Origin: Bacteroidota bacterium
GTDB lineage: Bacteria > Bacteroidota > Bacteroidia > Bacteroidales > Dysgonomonadaceae
Assembly: GCA_023437305.1 (NCBI GenBank)
Contig: JAEZGN010000022.1
Location: forward strand, 186,001-250,000
DNA: 64,000 nt
Direction: 5' to 3'
Part shown: piece after piece, positions 24,823-33,404 of the stretch
Numbering within the stretch: the first letter of the stretch is position 1
Layout: each line of letters begins with the position of its first letter
Program-made: the position numbers and the translations under genes
The notes under the pieces: model-generated
What the model was told of the DNA's origin: nothing
The model's database searches: none
Seen by the model: the letters and a program-made list of their open reading frames with translations, nothing else

Positions 24823-25473
24823 TTATTGTTTTATGATATAATTGAATCCTATGCCTATTTGTATCGGTGTGGAGTTTTTGAATTTAATAGCTTCTGGTTT
24901 GATTTTTGAGAAATCGAAAGTATTATAGCCTAACCAGCAATTGATAGCCCATCTCTCTGTTACAGGAAATTGATAGCCTGCTCTAATTTCATACTGAAGT
25001 CTATACTTGTGAGCAGATCCTTCCATATTAGTTATCTTGTCCAGATTGAGATTCATACGGGTATACGATAGCCTGTTTTCAAGATACAGATATTGAGCCC
25101 GATCTCTCTTATCATCATAACCTATCGGAAAATATAATTTGGGGGCAATGTATGGCGCCCAGTAGGTGCCTCTGTATATATCCTTGAAATCTCCGTTGGT
25201 TTCACCTATTCCTCCTTGTCCTATATTAGGATCTGCGTAACCTACCTTTTGATTGAATCCGCCAAAACGAAATCCGGCTTCTACTCCAAAGAAAAAGATA
25301 AAATCATACTCATACCCTATGCTACCACCGATGGCCGTGGGGTTGTTTTTCTCACTATTGAAATAATGCATTCCCCAGGACATATCTATCCCGGCATTAA
25401 GCTTATGACCTTCTTGTGCTGAAGCAAACAAGAATGTCAGTAATAAGGATAATAGAGATATTATATTTTTCAT
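24823..25473 (-). CDS. Outer-membrane beta-barrel protein
   Basis: A 216-residue protein with a signal peptide ending ASAQ. Its mature sequence alternates short turns and long aromatic strands (NAGIDMSWGMHYF, IGGSIGYEYDFIFFFGVEAGFRFGGF, WAPYIAPKLYFPIG, YRLQYEIRAGYQFPV) and ends in a strand GIGFNYIIKQ. This fits an eight-strand porin-like barrel of the kind called PorT or OMP_b-brl. It is the first gene of the operon with the two propellers and a second barrel. The two barrels are not obviously recent duplicates of each other. Confidence 0.82.
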   Translation of the reverse strand: MKNIISLLSLLLTFLFASAQEGHKLNAGIDMSWGMHYFNSEKNNPTAIGGSIGYEYDFIFFFGVEAGFRFGGFNQKVGYADPNIGQGGIGETNGDFKDIYRGTYWAPYIAPKLYFPIGYDDKRDRAQYLYLENRLSYTRMNLNLDKITNMEGSAHKYRLQYEIRAGYQFPVTERWAINCWLGYNTFDFSKIKPEAIKFKNSTPIQIGIGFNYIIKQ

Positions 25474-25532
25474 AATGTAACGGATTTATCTGTATCCAAA
25501 TGTTTTGTACAGTAGTCTTGTTATGTTATGTA

Positions 25533-25540
25533 CAAATCTA
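25533..25540 (-). promoter_or_regulatory. Candidate -7 element of the barrel/propeller operon
   Basis: On the minus strand this is TAGATTTG, a perfect TAnnTTTG, 60 bases before the first barrel start. It is the same octamer as before the AI-2E gene. Confidence 0.4.
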
Positions 25541-25589
25541 ATGAAAATAGAATAAATTACCTCATTAATTCAATACATTTTGTTTAGTC

Positions 25590-26312
25590 CTAAAATTCGA
25601 TGCTTTCTCCGGTGTGATGCCATTTAATAAACTTGCAACCTTTATTTCCGGCATATCCGGCAAATGCGTTTGCTTTATCATAAGCCTCTCCAAAGTGCAT
25701 TGGTGCAAAGAAGTCTGTTTGTATAGCATCTAAGAATTGTTCAGCACCTTTCATATAGTCTTTTCCCAATCTAGGGTCTACAGGAAACATGGCTAAGTTG
25801 AGGTGTTTAACTTTGCCGGATAATAAATCCAGTTCTTTCTGGTAAAAGCTTTCTGCTTCATCAATTTCTTCTTTAGTCGACTCTTCATTCCAGTGCCAGT
25901 TATTCAAGTCTCCTGCATGAAAAATAGTTTTTCCTCCTACATTTATCAAAAAAGAAACTCCTAAGTCTGTAGAACCAAATGCATGAATAAAGAGCGTTTC
26001 GTCGCTGTATGTGTCCGATTTGTCAAGGTAGATAGCATCCCTCTCTTTAGCTTTTCTGTATTTTAAAATATCTTTCGAAAAAATATAAATAACATTCGGA
26101 TGTTCCCATTTCCATTTTAGTATCTCTTTGTTGAAATGGTCGTGGTGTGAATGAGTGCAGAGGATATATAGCTTTTCCTTTTTCTTCAAAAGTTCTTTGT
26201 AAACGATACCTTCGCCCGGCATATCAGACGAGTCTTTGTAATAATCTATAATGATAGTAAAGTTATCTCCTTCTATTGCATAGCCGCTATGATAAATATA
26301 AGTCAGTTTCAT
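25590..26312 (-). CDS. MBL fold metallo-hydrolase
   Basis: A 240-residue metallo-beta-lactamase-fold protein. I place the start at 26312 (MKLTYIYHSGYAIEGDNFTIIIDYY), which is where homologous MBL proteins begin. A longer frame begins at 26375, but its ATG lies inside a palindromic repeat (26367-26444) and adds a non-family extension. The metal motif THSHHDH is complete, and later ligand positions are seen in HAGDLNNWHW and PMHFGEAYD. It resembles UPF0173-type hydrolases of unknown substrate. The protein has no signal, so it should be cytosolic. Confidence 0.87.
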   Translation of the reverse strand: MKLTYIYHSGYAIEGDNFTIIIDYYKDSSDMPGEGIVYKELLKKKEKLYILCTHSHHDHFNKEILKWKWEHPNVIYIFSKDILKYRKAKERDAIYLDKSDTYSDETLFIHAFGSTDLGVSFLINVGGKTIFHAGDLNNWHWNEESTKEEIDEAESFYQKELDLLSGKVKHLNLAMFPVDPRLGKDYMKGAEQFLDAIQTDFFAPMHFGEAYDKANAFAGYAGNKGCKFIKWHHTGESIEF

Positions 26313-26366
26313 TTCTTTTTCATTTTTTAATAGATAATTAAGTACTAAAAAGAATTTATCGTCATC

Positions 26367-26444
26367 TTTTGTCATCCTGACGAAGGAAGGATCTGGTTGT
26401 TATTATTAATGATCGGAATGCTTCGTTAACTCAGCATGACAAAA
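26367..26444. repeat. Palindromic GTCATCCTGA-type repeat element
   Basis: TTTTGTCATCCTGA (26367-26380) and TCAGCATGACAAAA (26431-26444) are inverted copies matching at 13 of 14 positions. The inner parts (CGAAGGAAGGATC against GATCGGAATGCTTCG) continue the dyad imperfectly. The sequence looks like the widespread GTCATTCTGA-GCGAAG type of REP or MITE-like palindrome. A decayed relative is at 30447-30522. Confidence 0.65.
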
Positions 26445-26755
26445 ACAATACACAACATTAATTATTATTAATTGCTTATTTCGTTTTAGTGAATTACTTA
26501 TCATTAAACTCCAAAGTCTAGCTATTTGTTTTGATAATAGTGTTTTCTCGCCTTATTATGTATGCCATAAGGTAGAGAAATAGAATGATATATATATTAA
26601 TAGCAGATGTGGGTTTGCGGATGATAGTATATTGTAGCAAATGTAGGAAAATAATGATTATAATGAAATATATTGTATTTGTTAGGTAACATAAAAGGTT
26701 TATGTTAAATTTACACCTCAAAAAGAAGAATATCTTAACATTTAAATCTTAAAAA
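26445..26755. other. AT-rich intergenic region before the second DUF418 gene
   Basis: About 310 bases of very AT-rich DNA. A near-consensus -7 (TAAATTTA, about 26728-26735) lies shortly before the DUF418 start. Open frames here have no family features and were not called. Confidence 0.45.
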
Positions 26756-27946
26756 ATGCCCGTATCTACTACTCTTATTAGTAACAATCGTATTGAGATC
26801 GCAGATGTTTTGCGCGGTTTCGCAGTAATGGGAATTACCCTTATCCACTTTATCGAACGTTTCAGTCTCTATAGTTTTCCGGAGGAAACATCAAATTTTA
26901 TGATGTTTACCGATAAGATAATTTGGGATAGTATATTTTTTGCCTTTTCAGGTAAGGCTTATTGTATTTTTGCGTTGCTTTTTGGGTTTAGTTTTTTTAT
27001 TCAAGATAATTCACAAAAAGAAAAAGGAAAAGATTTTCGTGGACGGTTTGCATGGCGATTAGTATTGCTTTTTTTTATAGCCTGTATCAATTCTACTTTG
27101 TTTCCGGGTGAAATATTGGTGCTCTATGCATTGATTGGTTATGTACTGATAGCTGTTTGTCGTTTTTCTACCCGTACGGTAATGTTTATAGCTATTGTTC
27201 TTTTATTGCAACCTTTTGAATGGGGGCAAATAATATATGCTCTCATCAACCCTGAATATATTGGAATTAATTCTCAAATAGATGCTCCATATTGGGAGAT
27301 AGTCAATACCGCTCAGAAGGAAGGATCTTTCTTCGAAATGTGCAAAACAGCTATATGGACAGGGAATATTGCTAATATGGGCTGGATGCTATTACATGGG
27401 AGGGTTACACAAACTGCAGGACTATTCATGATCGGTATGTTAATAGGGCGAGGAAGAGTATTTCCTTATTCAGAGAAAAATATAAAATTATGGATTAAAG
27501 TGTTTATCATAGCTGTCATAGCATTTTTCCCAATTTATGGTTTGATAACTACACTACCAGACTTTGTGAGCCGAGATGCGTTGCTTGTCCCTTCTGTCCT
27601 TATACTTAAGTCTCTTTCAAATCTTGCATTTACTGGAATATTGTTTGCCGGAGTGATACTTGTTTATTATCTGACAAGGTTTAGAAATGTTCTTCATCAA
27701 TTAGCTCCTTATGGACGCATGAGTTTGACAAACTACCTGTCGCAGTCTTTGATTGGTGGCTTCTTGTTTTACAACTGGGGGCTGGGACTTTATAAATACA
27801 CCGGTATTACAGTCTGTTTTTTGATCGGCATTGGAGTATTTCTTATTCAGCTCTTCTTTTGTCATTGGTGGCTTCGTTCACATCGTCATGGACCATTGGA
27901 ATGGTTGTGGAAAAAAGCAACCTGGATTAAAATAGCAAAAGAATAG
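26756..27946 (+). CDS. DUF418 family multi-pass membrane protein, second copy
   Basis: A 396-residue membrane protein and close paralogue of the 2613-3788 gene. Shared landmarks: IEIADVLRGFAVMGITLIHFIERF, FFAFSGKAYCIFALLFGFSFFIQDNSQ, FRGRFAWRLVLLF, ILVLYALIGYVLI, QPFEWGQIIYALINPEY, GLFMIGMLIGR, YGRMSLTNYLSQS, NWGLGL and HGPLEWLWKKATW. Nearly every block matches, so the two arose by duplication. About ten membrane helices. The biochemical role of DUF418 is not established. The neighbours of the two copies differ, so they probably serve distinct conditions. Confidence 0.88.
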   Translation: MPVSTTLISNNRIEIADVLRGFAVMGITLIHFIERFSLYSFPEETSNFMMFTDKIIWDSIFFAFSGKAYCIFALLFGFSFFIQDNSQKEKGKDFRGRFAWRLVLLFFIACINSTLFPGEILVLYALIGYVLIAVCRFSTRTVMFIAIVLLLQPFEWGQIIYALINPEYIGINSQIDAPYWEIVNTAQKEGSFFEMCKTAIWTGNIANMGWMLLHGRVTQTAGLFMIGMLIGRGRVFPYSEKNIKLWIKVFIIAVIAFFPIYGLITTLPDFVSRDALLVPSVLILKSLSNLAFTGILFAGVILVYYLTRFRNVLHQLAPYGRMSLTNYLSQSLIGGFLFYNWGLGLYKYTGITVCFLIGIGVFLIQLFFCHWWLRSHRHGPLEWLWKKATWIKIAKE

Positions 27947-28124
27947 TTCCTTTAATATCTTTATTAATCAATGTTTAATAACCCTTATAGTTTAATTTTA
28001 ATAAGATAGTAGGGGGATATGTAGTTTGTAGCTGAATAAAGATTCTATGTTATAAAACATAAAAAATAAGGCCTCATGCTTATATTTGTATATGATTGTA
28101 TATCAGTTTATTATTTTGTTGTTT

Positions 28125-28155
28125 AAAATGTGTGTTCGCACACACGTTTTGATTT
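28125..28155 (+). terminator. Hairpin with UUCG-type loop before the Gfo/Idh gene
   Basis: AAAATGTGTG (28125-28134) pairs with CACACGTTTT (28141-28150) with one G.U pair, around TTCGCA, followed by T-rich bases. It could be a late terminator of the DUF418 transcript or a leader structure. Confidence 0.45.
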
Positions 28156-28232
28156 TAATAAATATATGTCTTATTTTGTATAGCTCATATCTGTATAACA
28201 CTTGAAGAATATTAAAACTAAATATATAATAC

Positions 28233-29651
28233 ATGGTAACACGCAGAAATTTCTTAAAAACCGCAGCAATGACCTCTGCCGGTATTGCTGTAGGTACAAT
28301 GAACCCATTGAATGCAGCAAGTTATAGCAGAGTAGCCGGAGCAAACCGCAAGGTGAACATTGCTTATATAGGTATAGGCAATAGAGGCGAGCAGATAATC
28401 GATGACTTTGAAAAAACAGGCTTGGTAAATGTCGTTGCTCTATGTGATGTAGATATGGGTGCGAAGCATACTCAGAAAGTTATGGGTAAATATCCTAAAG
28501 CAAAGCAGTTTAAAGACTTTAGGGTAATGTTCGATAAAATAGCAAATGAGTTTGAAGCTGTCGCTATCGCTACACCGGATCATTCACATTTTCCTATCAC
28601 CATGTTGGCTATGGCTAACGGTAAACATGTGTATGTTGAAAAACCAATGGCTCGTACTTTCTATGAGGCAGAATTGATGATGAAAGCTGCTCGTAAATAT
28701 CCGAATGTAGTAACTCAGGTGGGAAATCAAGGGCACTCCGAAGCTAATTATTTTCAATTCAAAGCTTGGCAGGAAGCAGGTATCATAAAGGATGTAACTT
28801 CTGTCGTGGCTCATATGAATAATCCTCGTAGATGGCATACGTGGGACACCAATATCTATAAGTTGCCTGAGGCGCAACCTATACCGTCGACACTAGACTG
28901 GATGACTTGGAATTGTGCTGTTCCGTATCATGACTATAACGAAAAATATCATTATGGCGAATGGCGTTGCTGGTACGATTTTGGTATGGGGGCTTTAGGA
29001 GACTGGGGCGCTCATATCTTGGATACTGTACATGAGTTTCTGGATCTAGGATTACCTTATGAAATTAATCCGGTGAAATTGACAGGACATAATGACTATT
29101 TCTTCCCAACATCCTCTACTATTCAGTTTAAGTTTGGTCCGAGAGGTGAGATGCCGGCTTGTGATATAACCTGGTACGATGGTGTGGATAACCTTCCTCC
29201 AATCCCTGAAGGATATGGAGAGTCGGCCCTTGATCCTAATATTCCGGCATCCGGAGCAGGTGAAATAAAGAAAACGTCTCTAAATCCCGGGAAGATTATT
29301 TATAGTAAAGATTTGATTTTCAAAGGAGCTTCACATGGCACTACGCTTTCTATTATACCAGAAAGCAAGGCTAGAGATATGGCTTCTAAATTGCCGGAAG
29401 TACCGAAGAGCCCTTCAAATCATTTCGCAAACTTCTTACTGGCATGTACAGGAGTAGAAAAGACTCGCTCTCCATTTGAAATTCATGGTCCATTAAGTCA
29501 GGTTTTCTCTTTGGGGGTAATGGCTCAACGCTTAAATACGAAGTTCTATTTCGACAGCAGAACAAAACAAATAACAAATAATGCGTTTGCCAATGCAATG
29601 CTGACCGGAATTCCTCCACGCAAAGATTGGGAACAATATTATAAAATATAA
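28233..29651 (+). CDS. Gfo/Idh/MocA family oxidoreductase with Tat signal
   Basis: A 472-residue NAD(P)-dependent sugar oxidoreductase. The N-terminus TRRNFLKTAAMTSAGIAVG is a twin-arginine signal, so the folded, cofactor-bound enzyme is exported. The Rossmann motif follows in NIAYIGIGNRGEQ, with VALCDVD, ATPDHSHFPITMLAMANGKHVYVEKPMAR (the family EKP motif) and a C-terminal beta-sheet domain. Family members oxidise or reduce hydroxyls of sugars, often at C3. A DUF1080 gene, family of 3-keto-disaccharide hydrolases, follows 15 bases later, which supports a 3-keto-glycoside role. Substrate is unknown. Confidence 0.92.
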   Translation: MVTRRNFLKTAAMTSAGIAVGTMNPLNAASYSRVAGANRKVNIAYIGIGNRGEQIIDDFEKTGLVNVVALCDVDMGAKHTQKVMGKYPKAKQFKDFRVMFDKIANEFEAVAIATPDHSHFPITMLAMANGKHVYVEKPMARTFYEAELMMKAARKYPNVVTQVGNQGHSEANYFQFKAWQEAGIIKDVTSVVAHMNNPRRWHTWDTNIYKLPEAQPIPSTLDWMTWNCAVPYHDYNEKYHYGEWRCWYDFGMGALGDWGAHILDTVHEFLDLGLPYEINPVKLTGHNDYFFPTSSTIQFKFGPRGEMPACDITWYDGVDNLPPIPEGYGESALDPNIPASGAGEIKKTSLNPGKIIYSKDLIFKGASHGTTLSIIPESKARDMASKLPEVPKSPSNHFANFLLACTGVEKTRSPFEIHGPLSQVFSLGVMAQRLNTKFYFDSRTKQITNNAFANAMLTGIPPRKDWEQYYKI

Positions 29652-29666
29652 AATTAGATATCATAC

Positions 29667-30392
29667 ATGAAGAAATATATATTAGCGGTTGCTATCAGTT
29701 TATTTACGATGTCTTTGTTTGCTCAAGATAATGTATTGACCGAACAGGAAACAAGAGATGGATGGAAATTATTGTGGGATGGTAAAACAACAGAAGGGTG
29801 GAAAGGAGCCAGAATTAGCACTTTCCCGTCTAAAGGTTGGGTAATAGAGAATGGTATTTTGAAAGTCCTAAAAAGTGGTGGTGGCGAATCAACCAATGGC
29901 GGAGATATCGTAACTACCCGTAAGTATAAAAATTTTATACTGAAAGTAGATTTTAAAATAACAGAGGGTGCAAACAGTGGAATAAAATATTTTGTAAATC
30001 CTGATTTAAATAAAGGTGAGGGTTCTGCAATCGGGTGTGAGTTTCAGATACTTGACGACGAGAAACACCCGGATGCAAAATTGGGAGTAAAAGGGAATAG
30101 AACATTAGGCTCGTTGTATGATCTGATTCCGGCATCGGCAGATAAACCTTTTATCAAGAATAGTTTTAATACTGCGACTGTTGTAGTTATTGACAATAAA
30201 GTCCAACATTGGTTGAATGGCGTTAAAATTATTGAGTATGAGCGTAACAATCAGATGTGGAATGCGTTGGTTGCTTACAGCAAATACGCAAACTGGCCTA
30301 ACTTTGGAAATGCTCCGGAAGGCAATATTTTACTACAGGATCATGGAGATGAAGTGTGGTTTAAAAATGTAAAAATTAAAGAACTGAAATAA
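29667..30392 (+). CDS. Secreted DUF1080 (3-keto-disaccharide hydrolase-like) protein
   Basis: A 241-residue protein with signal peptide ending LFAQ. The DUF1080 concanavalin-like fold is recognisable: GWKLLWDGKTTEGWKGAR, KGWVIENGILKVLKSGGGE, GGDIVTTRKYKNFILKVDFKITEGANSGIKYFV, CEFQILDD..HPD, LYDLIPAS, NTATVVVIDNKVQHWLNGVKIIEYER and a final GDEVWFKNVKIKEL. Family members are beta-jelly-roll enzymes that split 3-keto-glycosides by elimination. Pairing with the exported Gfo/Idh/MocA oxidoreductase suggests a two-step periplasmic attack: oxidation at C3, then cleavage. This pair alone lacks the sugar isomerase-like and transporter genes found in fuller loci. Confidence 0.9.
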   Translation: MKKYILAVAISLFTMSLFAQDNVLTEQETRDGWKLLWDGKTTEGWKGARISTFPSKGWVIENGILKVLKSGGGESTNGGDIVTTRKYKNFILKVDFKITEGANSGIKYFVNPDLNKGEGSAIGCEFQILDDEKHPDAKLGVKGNRTLGSLYDLIPASADKPFIKNSFNTATVVVIDNKVQHWLNGVKIIEYERNNQMWNALVAYSKYANWPNFGNAPEGNILLQDHGDEVWFKNVKIKELK

Positions 30393-30415
30393 CAAACCTA
30401 CTAATTATAAAGATT

Positions 30416-30563
30416 AAAGAGGTTGTGCCGAAAATATTTTTTATCATCTGTCAAGTTTGAATGAAGTGAAACATCTCGTATCTCAATAGCCGAGATTCTC
30501 CATTACACACAGAATAACAAGACGGATAATAATACAGTATTTTACTTTTGGTACAACCTCTTT
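30416..30563. terminator. Long convergent stem with a nested repeat
   Basis: AAAGAGGTTGTGCCGAAA (30416-30433) pairs over 18 bases with 30546-30563 (two G.U pairs on the plus-strand RNA), followed by TTATATTT. Its large loop contains a second, decayed dyad. It lies between the stops of the convergent DUF1080 and permease genes and so probably serves as terminator for both. Confidence 0.55.
30447..30522. repeat. Decayed palindromic repeat inside the terminator loop
   Basis: The left part (CTGTCAAGTTTGAATGAAGTG...CATCTCG) and right part (CGAGATTCTCCATTACACACAGAATAACA) are imperfect inverted copies, resembling the GTCATTCTGAATGAAGTGAAGA-type palindrome also seen at 26367-26444. Confidence 0.5.
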
Positions 30564-30573
30564 TATATTTATA

Positions 30574-32025
30574 TTATCTCTTGTTGAGTTTACTATGCTT
30601 AATTCCGTAGGTGAAATAAATGATGAAGCCTATAATCATCCATACTATCAACCTGAGCCAAGTATCGAGCGGTAAAGCAAGCATCTGCGACAGACATATC
30701 AAAACACCTAATATGGGAATAAGAGGAACTAGAGGTGTTTTGAACGGACGCTCAACATCCGGACGCGTTTTGCGTAGAATTATTATTGATATGCATACCA
30801 GCGTGAAAGCCATTAAAGTTCCTATAGACACAAGCTCCCCGAGTACATTTATCGGCAGAAGTCCTGCTATAAGACCAACAGCAATACAAGTTACAATAGT
30901 TGAATTGTGAGGTGTGCTATATTTAGGATGTACTTTCGAAAAGAATTTAGGAAGTAAGCCATCTCTGGATATAGTATAGAATATACGAGATTGGGCAAGC
31001 ATCATAACCAAAACAACAGAGCTTAGTCCTGCTATCGCACCTATTTTGATTGGCATACGCAGCCATACAAGACCTTCGCCTGCATTATCTATAGCGAGAG
31101 CGATGGGAGCAGGGACGCTCAATTCTTTATAATTTACTATCCCTGTAAGCACGACCGTAACAGCAATGTATAAGATGGTACATATAAGCAACGATAAAAG
31201 TATCCCTTTAGGCATATCCTTTTGAGGATTTCTGGCTTCTTGCGCAGTTGTTGATACAGCATCAAATCCTATGTAAGCGAAGAAGATAACTCCTGCACCA
31301 CGAAATATTCCGCTCCAGCCATAATGCCCGAATTCACCTGTGTTTTGAGGAATGTAAGGAGTCCAGTTAGCAGTATCTATAAATGACAGACCGAATCCTA
31401 TAAACAAGAGTATAACAACAACCTTAACAACAACTACAATGTTGTTTAACGTAGCAGATTGGCTTATTCCTCGAATCAACAGTACAGACATGACTGCCAC
31501 AACAAACATTGCCGGAAAATTTATAATGCTGCCTGTTGCTACCCAACCTCCGGCAGAGGTGTGGTCGAATGGGGCTAAGCGCATATTCATTGGTATATGT
31601 AATCCAAAGTCGTCTAGGAAACTGACAAAGTAGCCAGACCAACCAACAGCCACAGTTCCGGCAGTGAACAGATACTCGAGTATTAGATCCCAACCTATAA
31701 ACCAGGCAAAAAATTCACCTAGCGTAGAATAGCTGTATGAATAGGCACTTCCTGCTACGGGAATCATGGATGCAAATTCGGCGTAGCAAAGTCCGGCCAT
31801 TGCGCATCCTAATGCTGAAATGATGAAAGAAATAGTCAGGGCGGGGCCTGCATAGTTTGCAGCCGCTGTTCCGGTAAGAACAAATATTCCGGTACCTATA
31901 ATAGCTCCTATGCCTAAGGCTATTAAATGCCTGACCGATAAGGTTCTTTTTAATCCTCCCTTCTCTTCGAGGGAATCTTTTAGAATGGATGCAATATCCT
32001 TCTTGCGGAGTAATTGTTCTTTCAT
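30574..32025 (-). CDS. Amino acid permease (APC superfamily, CAT-like), copy 1
   Basis: A 483-residue transporter with about 12 membrane helices. APC hallmarks: RHLIALGIGAIIGTGIFVLTGTAA..AGPALTISFIISALGCAMAGLCYAEFASMIPVAGSAYSYSY, then FFAYIGFDAVSTTAQEARNPQKDMPKGIL and RTRPDVERPFKTPLVPLIPILG-type C-terminal sequence. It likely imports an amino acid with protons; specificity (cationic or branched-chain) cannot be read. A paralogue of the same length lies at 33405-34856, with an acyltransferase between them. It is transcribed separately, with its own -7 element. Confidence 0.93.
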   Translation of the reverse strand: MKEQLLRKKDIASILKDSLEEKGGLKRTLSVRHLIALGIGAIIGTGIFVLTGTAAANYAGPALTISFIISALGCAMAGLCYAEFASMIPVAGSAYSYSYSTLGEFFAWFIGWDLILEYLFTAGTVAVGWSGYFVSFLDDFGLHIPMNMRLAPFDHTSAGGWVATGSIINFPAMFVVAVMSVLLIRGISQSATLNNIVVVVKVVVILLFIGFGLSFIDTANWTPYIPQNTGEFGHYGWSGIFRGAGVIFFAYIGFDAVSTTAQEARNPQKDMPKGILLSLLICTILYIAVTVVLTGIVNYKELSVPAPIALAIDNAGEGLVWLRMPIKIGAIAGLSSVVLVMMLAQSRIFYTISRDGLLPKFFSKVHPKYSTPHNSTIVTCIAVGLIAGLLPINVLGELVSIGTLMAFTLVCISIIILRKTRPDVERPFKTPLVPLIPILGVLICLSQMLALPLDTWLRLIVWMIIGFIIYFTYGIKHSKLNKR

Positions 32026-32052
32026 CTATTTGTTATATTTTATGCGTGTTGG

Positions 32053-32060
32053 CAAAAATA
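32053..32060 (-). promoter_or_regulatory. Candidate -7 element for permease copy 1
   Basis: On the minus strand this is TATTTTTG, a perfect TAnnTTTG, about 28 bases before the start. Confidence 0.4.
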
Positions 32061-32205
32061 ATAACTTTTTGAAATATTTTACAATAGTAATGTATCAAAA
32101 TGATGCTAAGTGTGAAATTAAAATCTCATAAAGCTGTATTTCCGTATTTGAGAGGGTAAATATGTTTATGATTCCAATCGACGTAATCTTTTCGACACTG
32201 TTTTA

Positions 32206-33276
32206 TTAATTAATTGAGGCTTTTTTCTTTTTTCCTAAAACAAAAGGGAAGTATTTAGAGATAATATAAATGGGGATTACAGATATTAACATAGCGAACA
32301 TACACATAACGGCAGATTCGAAAGGGGTGAATAGGTGGTTTGTACTAAAGTTTGCTCCGATGATAAATTCATATTTTTTTTTTACCCATCCAATTAAAAT
32401 AAGATGGAGAGCAAAGATAGTAAGAGAGTTTTTCCCTAAATATACAAGTAAGGGTAGATTTAGATGCATGAATATTCGGGTAAAGAATATGATAGCCAGA
32501 GTTCCTATCATACCGTTAATATAATATACAAAGATATTCTTCCCATAGTTACATGTATTAATATCTACTTGTCCGTTCAAACGAGACAGCAGAAACCCAA
32601 CTATAAGGAATAATACGGCTAAAATTATTTTATTTATAATACCTAAATCTATTTTATCGAAGAAATCTTTTATGAAAAAACCAAATGTGTAGAATGGTAT
32701 TGCCATGATTGCAGTATCTATGCTCCAGAATAAATTGATATGGAAATAATTGTTTCGTAAGTATATGATTATAAGGCTTAAAATGTTTATGGTAATCAGT
32801 CCCGAGTATTTTTTTCGATCAAAAGAGAGGGATATGCTAAATATTACTTTGCAAAAAAACAAACCTACTAAAAACCATAAAGGAACATTTATCATAGTTG
32901 ATAAAGATGTATGATAACCTTCACCTAACAGCAGACCGAGCATTGGCTTTATAAAACCATTCATAAAATTGTGATCGTAAATTTCCGGATGACGGCGAAA
33001 AGTTACTGCCAGCCACCATAAATACGTGATTATATAAAACCAAAAATATGGAACTAACAGAGACTTATAACCTTTCTTAATCGTATCCGAAACGGAAGAG
33101 ATTCCTTTATCAACAAATCCAGACAAGGTAAAGAATAAAGGCATGTGGAAAGAAAGAATCCAATATATATACGTAAAGTCGGTTACATTTACATGATTTA
33201 TCGCTACACACCATACTCCAATCAGCTTAGCATAATCAACCCATAGCAGTCGCTGTGTCTCTTTTTTATCTATCAT
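32206..33276 (-). CDS. Acyltransferase family 3 membrane protein
   Basis: A 356-residue integral membrane protein of the acyltransferase-3 family, which adds acetyl or other acyl groups to sugars of the cell surface. The N-terminal block RLLWVDYAKLIGVWCVAINHV holds the family's Asp and His, and SFHMPLFFTLSGFVDK is the second hallmark. About ten membrane helices follow, with KNSLTIFALHLILIGW near the end. Family members modify LPS, capsule or peptidoglycan, but no glycan locus is adjacent. It is flanked by two amino-acid permeases with which it shares strand but probably no function. Confidence 0.88.
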   Translation of the reverse strand: MIDKKETQRLLWVDYAKLIGVWCVAINHVNVTDFTYIYWILSFHMPLFFTLSGFVDKGISSVSDTIKKGYKSLLVPYFWFYIITYLWWLAVTFRRHPEIYDHNFMNGFIKPMLGLLLGEGYHTSLSTMINVPLWFLVGLFFCKVIFSISLSFDRKKYSGLITINILSLIIIYLRNNYFHINLFWSIDTAIMAIPFYTFGFFIKDFFDKIDLGIINKIILAVLFLIVGFLLSRLNGQVDINTCNYGKNIFVYYINGMIGTLAIIFFTRIFMHLNLPLLVYLGKNSLTIFALHLILIGWVKKKYEFIIGANFSTNHLFTPFESAVMCMFAMLISVIPIYIISKYFPFVLGKKKKASIN

Positions 33277-33347
33277 GTCTTCTTTCTACGTTTGTATTAG
33301 GTTTACAATTTCTTTATCATTACTGATATCGAAAGCTTAACACTAAA

Positions 33348-33355
33348 CAAATATA
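33348..33355 (-). promoter_or_regulatory. Candidate -7 element for the acyltransferase
   Basis: On the minus strand this is TATATTTG, a perfect TAnnTTTG, about 72 bases before the acyltransferase start and close after the stop of permease copy 2. Confidence 0.35.
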
Positions 33356-33404
33356 TGAAAAAAGAGAATCTTATCAAATTTACCCGCTTTTTGAATACAA
33401 AGGT

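Noticed and set aside
26313..26375. N-terminal extension of the MBL hydrolase
   Set aside because: Its ATG falls in the arm of a palindromic repeat; the family begins at 26312.
26518..26721. 67-codon minus-strand frame before the second DUF418 gene
   Set aside because: It consists almost only of Ile, Tyr and Asn codons from AT-rich DNA and has no start context or family pattern.
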